From Liolophura sinensis (Eukaryota > Mollusca > Polyplacophora > Chitonida > Chitonidae), in NCBI RefSeq assembly GCF_032854445.1, contig NC_088301.1, positions 2,418,001 to 2,482,000 on the forward strand: a stretch of 64,000 nt of DNA, given 5' to 3'. This document shows positions 1 to 12,800 of this stretch, one piece after another (position 1 is the first letter of the stretch; each line of letters opens with the position of its first letter). The notes under the pieces were generated by a model. It saw only the letters and a list, made by a program, of their open reading frames with translations, did not search any database and was not told where the DNA came from. Both the position numbers and the translations under genes were made by a program.

Positions 1-439
1 TGATATTAAAGATTAAATCTTCTAAAAATAATCACTATTATCGCAATTGTTCCCAAGTAAAATATTTAACTTGGCTCATGTGACATGCACTGAGCTGCCA
101 TAGCCAGCGCTGCAAACTTTCTGCACGCTGCTCTCGATAACAGCGATTCACTAAATCTTTTTTGTAAAATACAAATAATCAACACCGATGTAAGACGCTG
201 GTCTTTCAATGGAAGTAACCTATAGCAAGTGTTGTCTTATTCTTTAAAGTTGGAGAAAACATAAAGACTACATAAAGTTCAGATGAAAGAGCGTGAAAAG
301 TTAATTATAAATGTTGTCTTCAATATTTTTCCCATTTTTCTTTAAAAACCAATAGACACTTGAATATTTTACAGTGGGTATATTTTTTCTTGTAAATAAA
401 TATATCCAGAACGTCCAGAATCATGCTCTTCTTCATGAT

Positions 440-780
440 TGTGTCTAAATCCGCTAAACTCGGAGGTAGAGGCTGTAACTAGATCACCAGTTTACATACA
501 TGAACAGTTGCAATCAAAGCGCAACTGAGGTACATATTTTATTATCGACATCTCATATTCCAGTTTGAATACTGATTCCACTCAGTCGCCTAGAACACAC
601 CTTGCGTCTTTCGAACATCATTGAAAACTGTTGACTACTTCTATTTGTATGATTCGGTCCTATTTTCGCACTTTATATACATTTTTTGGTAGTTTTGGTA
701 ATTGGCCTAGCGATTATTGACCCGGAACGTCCTTATTAGTTGAAGGCTAGTAAACGAATTTCTGTTTCCACGTGTACTTT
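440..780 (+). repeat. dispersed repeat F, copy 1
   Basis: Anchors ATGAACAGTTGCAATCAAAG (about 502) and GCGATTATTGACCCGGAACG (about 711) recur in the same order and spacing at 53.3 and 53.5 kb. Confidence 0.7.
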
Positions 781-1489
781 CGTAATAATATTATAAATGA
801 GTATGTAACACATGTTTAATAGATCTGTCTTCAGCTAACAAATATCTTCAACCAAGATTTGATCATATTTATATTTAAATATATTCGTAAATACTATTAT
901 AATTAAGGTTAGAGGCATGTGCTTGTGTACGTGAACACATGTGCATTCAAATAAATGTATTAGACATGAATCAAATCCTCAGTTACATGTAGACTAATTA
1001 TTTCGCAAAGACGATACATACCAAGAAGTGGCCCCAAATACCCACCAGATAAAAATGTTTTGAAAGACCCGTTTTTCAATTATTCCTGAGCATTTCTCTT
1101 CAAAAATCCTCGAGAGAGCACCCAGATGGAAATTGGACTGAGGATCTGATTTGAGATGTTTTGTGAAATTGACATTGACTCTTAATGCTATATTAAAATT
1201 TATTAAATATTTCTAAGTAGATGCTGATAGTCCTCTACCACTGCTAAATTCAGCAGTAAACCATTGTACGATAATGACTACCGGAAAGTGTTAAAATGCA
1301 GAGCGAAGTTTTAATTCAATTCACTTCTTAATTCTAGTCCCGCCGTGTCTGTAATTTTAGAGAGAACGCTTGTCGAAGGTAAAATCCAGTGAAGATACTC
1401 CGAAAAAGACACATGAGCTTGTATATTAAACAATAAGGATCGGAATGCGAAGACTGAAAGAAGTTGTTTTGCTATGATTACCATAATGC

Positions 1490-1556
1490 TGGCCACCGTC
1501 GTATAATTGAAATATTCTTCAGTACGCTCTAAACCACCAATCAGATAAATAAATAC
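1490..1556 (+). mobile_element. SINE family B 3' fragment
   Basis: GCCACCGTCGTATAATTGAA and ACCACCAATCAGATAAATAA; only the 3' end remains. Confidence 0.7.
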
Positions 1557-2049
1557 CTATTAAATTTATCTATACACATGATGGATTACATCACAGACGT
1601 TTCTAAAATGAGCTTTTATTAGGCTTTGTAACAATTTTAAGTTTAAAACGCTTGTTTGATCTTTCCTGGAACCTCCTCCGTAACATTTTCAATATTCTGA
1701 AATAATGTTTGATCATTCTACGTAAGTATTAAATATCACATACAAATCCACTTTTAACAAAGGCTGTGACTATGCCGATTTTATATTTATGAAAACTTAC
1801 AGAGCGATGAATGGAGGAAGAGCAGCTTGTCTCGTCTCTTAGTCTTCCATACTCGGATTCAGTCAGGAGGAACAGTCGATGATTGACCCATAGTCCAGTT
1901 TAGACATCACCAAAGACAGTCATGGGTTTAGTAAACCACATTGGTCAGAATCTCAAATGGTGCTTAAAATGTTTTGCGGACATCTCCAGAGAGCAGTCTT
2001 GCCTTTTGGCAATTGAAAATAATAACTTTAACTATTTGCTGATATCGGA

Positions 2050-2700
2050 AACTAACCGAAAGATGTAAGGCGGTTATGTTTTGTTGGTCATATTGGGTTG
2101 CAGGGGAATATATTCACTCAACAATTTAACTGCGCATGTATTTAAATATGATATGTATTCAACAAGAACAAGAGAAGTACGGAGGCGAAATGAGAAATCT
2201 CTTCACACCATCGCTGATCCGCTACCAAAACGGTTTGTCTCAAAAACACAGTTATTAAAGTAACCCTCACCCCGACGACGATATACGCACTGATGTCCAT
2301 CTGAATGGGAATTTTGGAAACGAGTTTTTTCCGTAAAGTCTGTATCACTGCAACCTTGCTTGACAATATTTTTGCGTCAACGACGGGAGTATCGCATTAC
2401 GACGTCTTTCGCAGGCCACTTTTTACGGTTTTGGGGTTTATACCACGATCGTCTGGGATGATTCGAGTGGTTTCTGCGGCTGTTTGATGTCTGTTTGTGA
2501 GGTGTGTCAGACTAATCCACAGATTGTGCGCAGGTGTCGTTACCCATGGACGTCCAGAGCGCAGACGATCCCTTACGTCCTGAAGGTTATCTGGCGTCGA
2601 CCGAGCGATACTATGGTGTTTCTGTGACAATGCATACGTTAATCCAGCAGCAAGTATACTAACCACCTGATTACGCTGGTTTATGATTACACCTAATTAC
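2050..2700 (-). pseudogene. decayed Tc1/mariner-type transposase
   Basis: On the minus strand an open stretch reads VRDRLRSGRPWVTTPAHNL then ISLTHLTNRHQTAAETTRII and KTVKSGLRKTS, the typical N-terminal helix-turn-helix region of Tc1-like transposases. Farther on, another frame reads SDGHQCVYRRRGEGY and CVFETNRFGSGSAMV, the part around the catalytic core, followed by a stop where family members read VWGG. Several stops and frame changes separate the parts. Terminal inverted repeats were not identified. It is a dead copy of a DNA transposon. Confidence 0.85.
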
Positions 2701-3242
2701 TACGTCAGTCTTGGCATGACCTTGTCTGAATGGGTGAAAGTTTGGCTTAAGTGTTAAAACAGACATGCAGAGTCTTTAAATGCTCACTACGTGGAAAAAG
2801 TGTCCCGTCATCCGTGTGCTTCGTGTAACGCGTAATTTATTCTGTAAATGCGTATTCCGAGGTCGCCCATAACAAATATTACTGTAGGACGTGCTTATTC
2901 CTTCGTTTTTTTTTTCTTTAAATTTCTTCAGACTTTAATACACAGTAAACGTTTTTCCTTAGTGTGCATTTGTGGAGTGAACATCACGTAATAAACGAAC
3001 ATCCAAGACTAAAATTCAGTGTTCTGTGTTTCATGTCAATATCTTTCAGTGTATCCTTCGCCTTTGGCATGGTTGATGGGATGTAGAAGGCCATAATAAA
3101 CAGCATGGTATTCAGCTTGTCATTTGTTATAATTCTTACAATCTCGAGTGCGCTACTTGTAATGCATAATACGGAGAATATCATTCTTACACCGGAATAA
3201 TACACTTTATACGGAAGGTTGTTCAGATAATATAACTCTTAC

Positions 3243-3247
<5 letters not shown>

Positions 3248-3323
<76 letters not shown>
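3248..3323. repeat. (AT)n microsatellite
   Basis: About 76 bp of uninterrupted TA repeats. Confidence 0.98.
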
Positions 3324-3327
<4 letters not shown>

Positions 3328-3458
3328 TTTTTACAATATATTTTAAAGGTATGAGTTGTTTTCTTCTTATTTTTTAAAATGATGTGCGTGTTATTATAGA
3401 TGGTTTTAAAAACTGATTTTGTTTTAGTCGCATGAAAAGCTATTTTTCTTCTGAGTGA

Positions 3459-3830
3459 GACCGGCCCGGATAGCACAGTTGGTAGAGCGTCGGCTTCGGG
3501 ACCGGTAGATCCAGGATCAATCCTTGATCGAGTCACACCTAAGACTTTAAAAGAGGAAGTTGTAACTTCCTCGCTTGGCGTTCAGCATGAAGGGGATAGT
3601 GCAACGACTGGTTGACCCGTATCAGTATAATGGCTCGGGCGGGGGCGGCTTACTTGCCTTCGGTAAGTCGTCTCAGTGAAGCAGCACTAAATAAAAGAGC
3701 GGTGGAAATCCGTCCTGCAACAAGGAGGCACATTATACATACATGCACCCTAATGATTCCTTCGTCGTCATATGACCGAAAAATTGTTGAGTACGACGTT
3801 AAACCCCAAGCACTCACTCACTCACTCACT
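3459..3830 (+). mobile_element. SINE family A, full length, with target-site duplication
   Basis: Head is tRNA-like (A box TAGCACAGTTGG; B box GGATCAATCC), then a palindromic segment GAGGAAGTTGTAACTTCCTC at 3553-3572, a conserved body, and a tail ending in (CACT)n. Flanked by an 11-bp direct repeat CTTCTGAGTGA at 3448-3458 and 3831-3841. Pol III-derived, non-coding. Confidence 0.93.
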
Positions 3831-4068
3831 CTTCTGAGTGATATATCCTATCGCCAAGGTATAGATGTTATCGAAATGGCATTATGCCATATTTATTCAT
3901 TCATTCATTGCAATGTGCAGCCCGTTTCTCATGCTTTCAACCGTGATGGAAATTCACTTCTTTCAAAGATGCATTCCTGCAAATATAAACTTCACATGGA
4001 TGAAACAAAAAGAATGTAGGGATCGTAAATATATTTCTGCGTTGTGTAAATATTGTACTTCCAAGGAG

Positions 4069-4105
4069 GTGTCCATGGATGACGTCATGTGCCATGGATG
4101 GACAC
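4069..4105. repeat. imperfect inverted repeat around TGACGTCA
   Basis: Left arm GTGTCCATGG (4069-4078), right arm CCATGGATGGACAC (4092-4105), with the palindrome TGACGTCA (4080-4087) in the loop. Could be chance. Confidence 0.5.
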
Positions 4106-4109
4106 TTTA

Positions 4110-5160
4110 ATGTTTAAATTTCATTATCTCGCAAATAAATATTTTTTATTTCTCAAGAAAAGAATCAATGCTTATACAACTATTTGCCCTACCCAGAAAG
4201 CAGTTGCAAGTGCTGATGACGGGGGCCTGCGTGGCCTCCGTGGCTTGTGTGGTTAACATGCCAGCTCAGCACAATGACTCAGAAGCTTCTCACCAACTCG
4301 GTCTCTGTCAGCTCATACTGACTCCCTCCGTGAGAGGAACTGCCAGCTGCCCGGTTTTCCCCCACCATAATACAGACCTGTAGTCAGAAGTCAGGATGTA
4401 ATTTGTAACTTCAAGCTACAGTTAGTAAACTTGTAACTTCTAACTAAAGGTCTCGCGCCGTCGTGAAAGAGAGATATTCTGAGAGATATCATGTAAGATT
4501 AATGACGAAATCAACACGTCTAGCAGAAGTGTGTATAAAACGCACATCTTCTTAACCATTCCTAGAAGCTACAATTAAAATATTTGTATTTTTCAACATC
4601 TAAACGACTGATATGATAATTTCGTCCTTAGGAAATGTCACAACAATAAAGCAAACACCTACTACCCATCAGTACGTTTTTCTCATTACATAAATTGCGT
4701 CGCATATATTTATATCAAGCTATGTTCATAAATAAACACGTGTTCAAAATTTGCATACGGATCACTCACCCGTCAGTCATGCGAACCTGGAAAGATACGC
4801 TTCAAAGACAGTTGTTAAAATTCACGAGCGTGGGTACATAGCTGAGAGCATTAACGACTGCTACAGAAGTGTTATAAAAACGTCGCACGAAGGTTTGTTA
4901 CATGTGGTAAGACGACACACGTTTATGCAAGTTCAGGTAAGTCTTACAACTATGTTACAGATAAGTACATGATGTTTTCTGCCGCATTACCAACAGTTTG
5001 ATTAGTTTCCTCAACTCAAGAATATAAGACGATACAGAAGGGAGAGAGAATGACTGGGCCGTCGATGTTACTGGAGTTAATTTTACCAAACGATATATAC
5101 ATTACACAGAGTGAGATACACAGAGCATTATTGGTAACATTATCACGGTTATTGTAATTT
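4110..5160. other. non-coding stretch upstream of gene A
   Basis: No gene or repeat recognised. A non-coding 5' exon of gene A may lie here or in the next 1.6 kb; I cannot place it. Confidence 0.5.
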
Positions 5161-5164
5161 TTAT

Positions 5165-5830
5165 ACGCCCCCGCCATTAGGCGAAGCATATTATGCTATG
5201 ACGATTTTGTTCGTCTGTCCGTCCGTATTCGTGTCCTGGCTATTTCTCCAACAGTTTGTTTTTGGGTGGATACATAGATACACAGATGACGATGTGTCAT
5301 GACTCACATTTGTCCATTTTCGCCTTTATCATTGTATATAACCCATTTGCCTTATATATACTATATAAATAGAAATGATTTTGTGTTTGGTCTAAAATTA
5401 CAACTGTTTTCCGCATAAAGGTTTCATTTGTGGTGGACACATTTGTCCGCTTGCGCGGTTGTCATGGTAACCACATACTTATCATCAAAATGAAAATTCC
5501 CAATAAATGCTCACCAAAACGCTGCTGGTATTCTTTTAAACATGTCAAACAAATGCATTCGTTGTGGCGTAGATTGTGTTCACCTGAACTCTTGTTGGTG
5601 GATGTCTTCATACACACATGACGATGTGTCGCCACTCATGTTTGTCCGTTTCCGCAGTTATCATGGTTACCAGATCGCCAGTTTCCTGGTATAAACTATA
5701 TAAACAGAAATGATTTCGTGTCCGGGCTATAACTCCAACTGCGCAGAGATTTAATTTTTGGTGGATATCTTCATACAAACATGACAAGTCATATTAGTTT
5801 TCCTTTAAAATCTCAAACATCAATACCACT
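5165..5830. repeat. internally repetitive segment, four related units
   Basis: Recurring blocks GGTGGA(TA/CA)..TTCATA.ACA, CATGACGATGTGTC, TTTGTCCG/ATTTTCGC and GT(C/T)ATCATGGTTACC at about 5260, 5430, 5590 and 5760. Probably part of a dispersed repeat beginning with GTTCGTCTGTCCGTCCGT. Confidence 0.65.
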
Positions 5831-6524
5831 GTTAAATATCTGATAACCAACAAAAATGTGAAATCAGTTTGATCACGATCACGACGATGTCTTAAACTGA
5901 AGTCAGACATTTGATATTTTTTATCCTGTCCCGGGCAATTCTAACTTTCTAATGTAAAGCCACTATTCTAGGGGAGTAAATTGTTTTGACTGGCTTTCTG
6001 TTGCTTTGTATAAGAAGGTATGTCGTGTCAAAGGTTGGTGGTTTGCTCCTTTCACACTACAACTCACTGCTGACATGTAAGTGAAAAACTGTGTGCGCCA
6101 TTAAACAGCAAACAAATATAAAAACGCACAACAATAGATACAAGAACATTCTGATATTAAAACTTTACATACATTTCATATTGTGCAGTACTGAGAAAAA
6201 TTCTGATTTTGTGTCTATTAATTGTTGCAGTAGTCATCTGTGAATTTATGGTTTTGGAGTAAATCCTCAAGAAAGTTTCACTTACATGACGGCGGTGATA
6301 TTAATGAATTAGGGAAATCGGACAGCCCGGATTAATGCACGGAAAAACTTCCTAAACTGACATTTCCCAAAAAGTTGTTTATGGCTGGTATTTGGGAGGA
6401 CGTCTTGGTGCATGTATACACCCTTTTTGCATGTAATTGTTATGTATGAGGATGTAACCCCTGTCAGGCATAAATGTACAAGTTCCCGAATTTATCCGTT
6501 TTGGGTAAACTCGATTGACTCAGT

Positions 6525-6758
<234 letters not shown>

Positions 6759-6782
6759 TATAAGCTACTTTCTCCCCTGCAG

Positions 6783-6876
6783 ATGGCTCTAAAGGGCCAG
6801 ACGTTGTGTGGACGCGAGGAAGAGCAACTAGCCAGCACTAGTTCTATAGATAAACTATACGGAACAGCTAATAAAG
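6783..6876 (+). CDS. gene A coding exon 1 (N-terminal tail)
   Basis: ATG lies immediately after the acceptor CTCCCCTGCAG. The exon encodes a polar cytosolic tail beginning [10 protein letters not shown] and ends in phase 1 before gtaagc. The compound CA/TA microsatellite ends 26 nt before it. Confidence 0.85.
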
Positions 6877-9800
6877 GTAAGCAAGCCCAGTCGTCAAGTT
6901 ACATGTGTAGGAATGTATTATATGTACACGACAATAACGGTCGATTTACAGTGCTCCAAACAATAGACCGAACTTGGGAATTTGATTTACTGGAGTATTT
7001 AACAGCTCAGCCCATCTGTACATAGACTTTGGTAATGTTTATCACGCTTTTGGTAATCATTCGTTTTAAAATATAAACATCGTCCTTGCTGCAGGCGCGA
7101 ATAATTTCTATTCTACTATTTAAAATATTATCGTGTAATCTAACAAATAATTTGTTAAAGTAAAACGTTATCAACATCACCGTTTTGAAACACTGGAAAA
7201 TGGAATGTCGTAAGCCAGGTGTGGATTAGGCTATCATCCCAAGGCTGTTTCTCTCTTGGTCGGTCCACAAAACCTATTTATGATATTTTTCCATTTTTCC
7301 ATATTAGTTCAAGAATCAAGTCTCCAACGAGGATGGACGCAGTCGTACTGTATGAACCGAATTTTTAAGGAGTTGGTAGAAGTTACGTCCTTGTCGTGGC
7401 CGGCAGTAAGTACATCAAGGTTACAAAAGATTTGAGTTCTTGTGTATGTCTTTTTTACGCGTCATTGCGTTTTGTACAGCAAAGACTGGTCATGTGTTCA
7501 TCTGCATCTAGGAACATATGTGCACATTGTGATATCATACTGCTGTCGCAACTCTTCAACATCAATTCACGGAAACCTGATCGTTTTCATGCAAGTAAGT
7601 TAATTTAAAATACTTTTCCCTACCAATTTTGAATTGTTTTACAGGTATTGAGTTCATGCTTCACCTTTTCCCTGGGCCCTATATCCCTCATGTTCTGTGG
7701 CCGCCTGGGACAGGACGAGCTAGCCGCAGCTTCCCTTGCCGATTCAGTGGGTATATTAGTTTATCACAATTTTCTGCTTTTGATTAGTTAATTTATCTTA
7801 GATAAGCTACTATAAATGCCAAAAAAGCAAAGGATACAGCCTCACGCGTTGGATGTGTTTTTCTGTGTTTTCACCTGCCAGTAGCAACTCTCGTCGACAA
7901 TGTTCTTACTATAGTCTGTTGCTTTTAGTCAGTCGTCTATATTCAGATGTATGTAAAATCATAGTCCCTATTCACATTCGCTTTAGTCAGTGACACGCAA
8001 CCACACAAACTCTACACATGAGTATGTTGATAGTTCATATTCTTGCGCTGAAAGTTAGAACTTTTTTATCTAATTTATAATGTTGAACTGCATAAGCTAG
8101 GTTTCGTCGGCAAGAACCTAGTTATTAATAAGCCATAATTATTTTTTTAAAAGGTGGCATGCTGGGTAGGGGGCGGAGTTAAATATTTTTTCACGAACGG
8201 CCACACCAGTTACATAAACTGCTATCAACTTGAATCTAAACCCTGTTTATGACACTGCCATATTTTAAATTGTTCAGAAGCTTTAGTATAATGTAACCTG
8301 AATAAATTGAGTTTTATTTTATATCTTGTAGTATATGATCTCACGACAGTATGGTTTTAGAGTTGGGTGTTAGGAAATTCTGTTATAAACGTTCCTTTCT
8401 AACCGGACCTGGGAAGTTGTGTGAATGGCCGTGGATTCCTCTGAACTCTGCCCGGTTTCCTCTCACAATCATGCTGGCTGCCGTGGTATTAATGAAATAT
8501 TCTTGAGTACGGTGTAAATCACCGATCAAATAAATAAATGAATGCAGTTTTTGTAGCGAGTATGGCTGATTTTACAGACAGATGTAGATAGGGGAATGGC
8601 CAAAGAAATAGACTATAATCAATACCTTTTTATTGTTGAATAGGCGTAAAATAGATACGACGATAGTGAGGTTTATTGGTTAAGGAGAGCGGTACATTAC
8701 TTTCCCTTTATTGAATGTGTACGGCGATGTACTTATATTCCCACAGGTAAACATCTTCAAAAATTTCCAGCAATGAGATTCGCATATATTCAGAATGATA
8801 ATAAACGAAAGAGGTTATATGTGACTTAATTTGTTGTTTGATACCATGCATTCATTATAAGAACCACTTGCAACTAGATAGGATATCGTCCCAATTCATG
8901 CAGAAATCGGGTGTAATTTTTACATGAACAAACATTTACATGAATAAGAAGAAAAATTACTGAAGATTATGTCAGTGAAAAATTTAAGGGATGTGATTCA
9001 TACTTTTTGTTTTATCACAAAACTAACGTGTAGTCAAATGCAGATTTTGCTATATTAAGACCTGTCCTAAGAGAATTCCCGCCGTAATGATAATTACCTC
9101 AATTAGGTCTTTTCCAACTTAGACAATACCCAAGTACCATACTTGAGCAGAACTGTCGAGCTTCAAAGAGGGAAAACCAGCCAGAAGTGCTACAGGAAAT
9201 ATAAATGTCATAGATCTATTTGAAAATGTTATCGATAGAATGGTTTCTCCCGATGAGAGAAACGGAAGCAAGTGCTGAATTGCCGCACCCAATCAGTCGC
9301 TGACTCAGCTGTAGCGGGGCGTTATAATGTACCTGGTAAAGAGCGGTTTTGGGCAGGTATTTACAATAAATACGATATTATAAGACAAAGTTCTGGAGCG
9401 TGAACGTACCAGGCATAAAATGTATGTTGTAAATATTATTGTTGAAACATACATCACACAACAGTGAATATCAATTCTAATGAAAATATTAACAAATTCA
9501 AAAGTTTAACGGTGGATGGCTATGACAGCCAAATACGTGATAAGTTGTCAGTGTATATTTTAGCATTTCGTTAATTTGGACCTTATTCAAAAGTAAACAG
9601 GTCATAGTTCTAGAATTGTTTGCACCTTTTACACACCTTTACAAGTGGTATGACAATAACACCTCAAACTTGCGAGCTACCCTATAACTCGTTGAAAACA
9701 TAGCAGATTGTTTTTACAGTTCATGTACGGTGGGTTGCTGAAGTCCTCTCCTTCCCTGGGATAAATAATGTAATTATGTGACTGTTTTTACTTGTAGATA

Positions 9801-12800
9801 CTGACGATCTCGGGCATGCTACTTTGTGCCGGGTTGGCCTCGGCTTGTGACACTCTGTTTTCCCAGGTAAAGGTCTCATCATAAAACTACAGTATTTCCT
9901 AGTTATGTCAAGTTTGCAATACAAGAACACCATATGTGACATCTATAGACAAACCTGCAGTCGTTACAAGAGAAGGTCATTGAAAACTGTATAACTTTCA
10001 AGAGAAGGTCATTGAAAACTGTATAACTTTCAAGATAATGTAATGTGTGAAACATTTCATAGGACAACGAGATTTCGCATGTAAAACATCAGCCAAGCCT
10101 AAATGGAGCGAAACTCTTAAAGCTCTGGTTTGTCGACCACAGTTCATCGTGCTGAGACAAGCCAGTGAGCTCTTTGCAACATTCCCTTGCATTGTGTATT
10201 TAATGTGTCAGTGGTTGCATATAGGCCAAGTAAGAATCACCCAGCCTTTGACACGCTGTTTAACATTTTCATTGCATTAATTGTATCAACCTTAATGGAC
10301 ACCACGCCAAAAGAGAGGTTGACATTTACATATGTACGTGTACGTGTTTCAAGGTAAAGCTCTACGATCGATTTTTCCATATCCAAATGACACTTCCCTC
10401 GAGCTCTGTCCGGTTTCCTCAAACCATAATGCTGGCCGCCGTCATATATTCATGCATATATCATGAATTATTATTGAGTATACGGTGTCAAACACCAATC
10501 CAGTAAATAAATAAATCTTCCGAAGCATCCGTAGACAATGAGATGCAATATAGACGTCGGTATTATAACAAAATGCCGTAGTGTAATAATTAATTTACTA
10601 TAGGCAGCATTTGACATATGTAACTTCATTACATTCCGGACTGTTCTTCCTGTTCACAGTGTAACCTTCACCGAGAACATCCTGGCCATTATACACATGT
10701 AGTACTTGTGCAAGTGTTATTATTGATAGACTTGACCCATGCATGTTTCTTTGAACATTGCAGTGAGGTATATCTATCTGTACATAAAGTAACACACCTC
10801 CATTCAGTTGGAATATATTTTCAAATCTGTATTTGCCTCCTTGTCCTAATCTGATTTTCCTTTTTGTTGAAAACTGACGTTTTTCATTACAATGGTTTTA
10901 TAATTTAAGTGAAAATTTTCAAAATTCCCAAAAACAAAAGTGTACCAAATAAGCCACTTAGGACTTAACCCTCTGTTGTAAGTTCAAACAATTTCCAGTT
11001 AAAAAAACTGTATTAACAAACCAGGGACAGGATACTGCATGTGGGAGTATAAAAACATATTACGAGATTGTGATCAACATCGACTACTAACTCCTTCAAT
11101 GACAGAGTGATCCTGGCCGATGTGTAGTATAAATCTCACGTCAGATCAGTATAAATTTCACCTCACATCAGTATAAATTTCACTTCACATCACGTTACAT
11201 CAGTGTAAATTTCACCTCACATCAGTGTAAATTTCACCTCACATCAGGTTACATCAGTATAAATTTCACCTCACATCAGTATAAGTTTCACCTCACATCA
11301 CGTTACATCAGTGTAAATTTTACGTCACATTAGTATAAATTTCACGGCACATCAAGTCACATCAGTATAAAATTCACTAACATCACGTCACATCACTATA
11401 AATTTCACCTCACATCAGTATAAATTTCACCTCACGTCACGTTACAGCAGTATAAATTTCACCTCACAGTGTAAATTTCATCTCACATCACGTTACATCA
11501 GTATAAATTTCACCTCACATCAGTGTAAATTTCATCTCACATCACGTTACATCAGTATAAATTTCACCTCACATCCGTGTAAATTTCACCTCACATCACA
11601 TAAATTTCACCTCACATCAGTATAAGTTTCACCTCACATCACGTTACATCAGTATAAATTTCACCTCACATCAGTGTAAATTTCACCTCACATCACGTTA
11701 CATCAGTATAAATTCTCGTCACATCAGTATAAATTTCACGCCACATCACGTCACATCAGTATAAATGTCACGTCACATCAGTATATATTTCACGTCACAT
11801 CAGTATAAATGTCACGTCACATCAGTATATATTTCACGTCACATCAGTGGCAAACTGTGTGTTGAACGGATATTTACTTATCTATAAGCAGAATATTATT
11901 TACAGAAATACATTAATGTAAAAGTTGATACCTAATGTACGCAGTATGAATAATTCATATTAGTGTAAAAACAAAATAATGTTATATTATGGGTACCAAA
12001 AGCTACCATGCAGAAGTGTATTTTTATTTATTTATTTCATTTGGTGTTTTACGCCGTACTCAAGAATATTTCATTTATACGTCGGCGGCCAGAATTATGG
12101 TAGAAGGAAACCGGGGAAATCAACGACTATCAGACCTTCAACGACTATGTTGACAGACCTTCCCACGTACGGCCAGAGAGGAAGATAGCATGAACTGAAC
12201 TTGAACTCACAGAAACCGCATTGGTGGGAGGCTGCAGGGTAATTGCTCCATACTGGCGTGCGAGCCACCTCAGCACAGCAGGGCCCTAATCACCCCCCCC
12301 CCCCCCCGAATGTAGGCGAGGACAGGCTCCGGAGCTATATGTGTTTATAAGGTCTCAAGAACAGCACATCTCCGAAACCACAGATGTTTTGTGTCTGCTT
12401 GATGTAGAAAATGTGACATGAGCAATACCTTAAAGCAATTTTCCTCACAGTTTTTCAAGAAAATTAAAATTTCGGTCTGCCTGTGATGTCATTTGAATTA
12501 GCATAAAAGATGCAAGTAAACTGCGCACGTACTCTGTGCATCATTAAGTCCTCTAGAACTCGAAATGACACGGCACGTAGGTGAGGCTGATGGTGCGCCC
12601 ACATATCACGGTTCAGTACACTTTCATAGGGTATTGCGTCGAATTGAACATCATTAGAGATATATTAAACGCTATTTGAAAAATGAGTAACAGCTCATAC
12701 TTTTGAATCACAAAGAAAACAATAAATCAAAATGAAGTGAAGTTTTTGATGCTTTCAAAAGACTATACATGTGTGCATATAGGTAATTTCTGCTATGCGT

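Larger units (their letters stand above)
1..2040. other. left flank without recognisable genes
   Basis: AT-rich sequence. It contains a segment at about 440-780 that recurs at 53220-53570, and a SINE B fragment at 1490-1556. Short open frames here show no family resemblance or splice context. Confidence 0.6.

Noticed and set aside
3207..3536. Open frames through (AT)n and (CA)n tracts, here and at 6412-6763, 22114-22470 and 42752-42958
   Set aside because: Tyr-Ile or Thr-His runs are a product of the simple repeat. The one at 22114-22470 merely includes exon 16 of gene A.
3465..3540. Functional tRNA gene
   Set aside because: Has A and B boxes but no cloverleaf acceptor pairing that I can build, and the same head recurs at 25.13 and 30.00 kb as part of a SINE with target-site duplications.
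7747..7748. Exon 3 of gene A extended to the next GT (after ..ADSVG)
   Set aside because: It would put exon 4 out of frame; the gtgggt donor keeps ILTISG and the family spacing.
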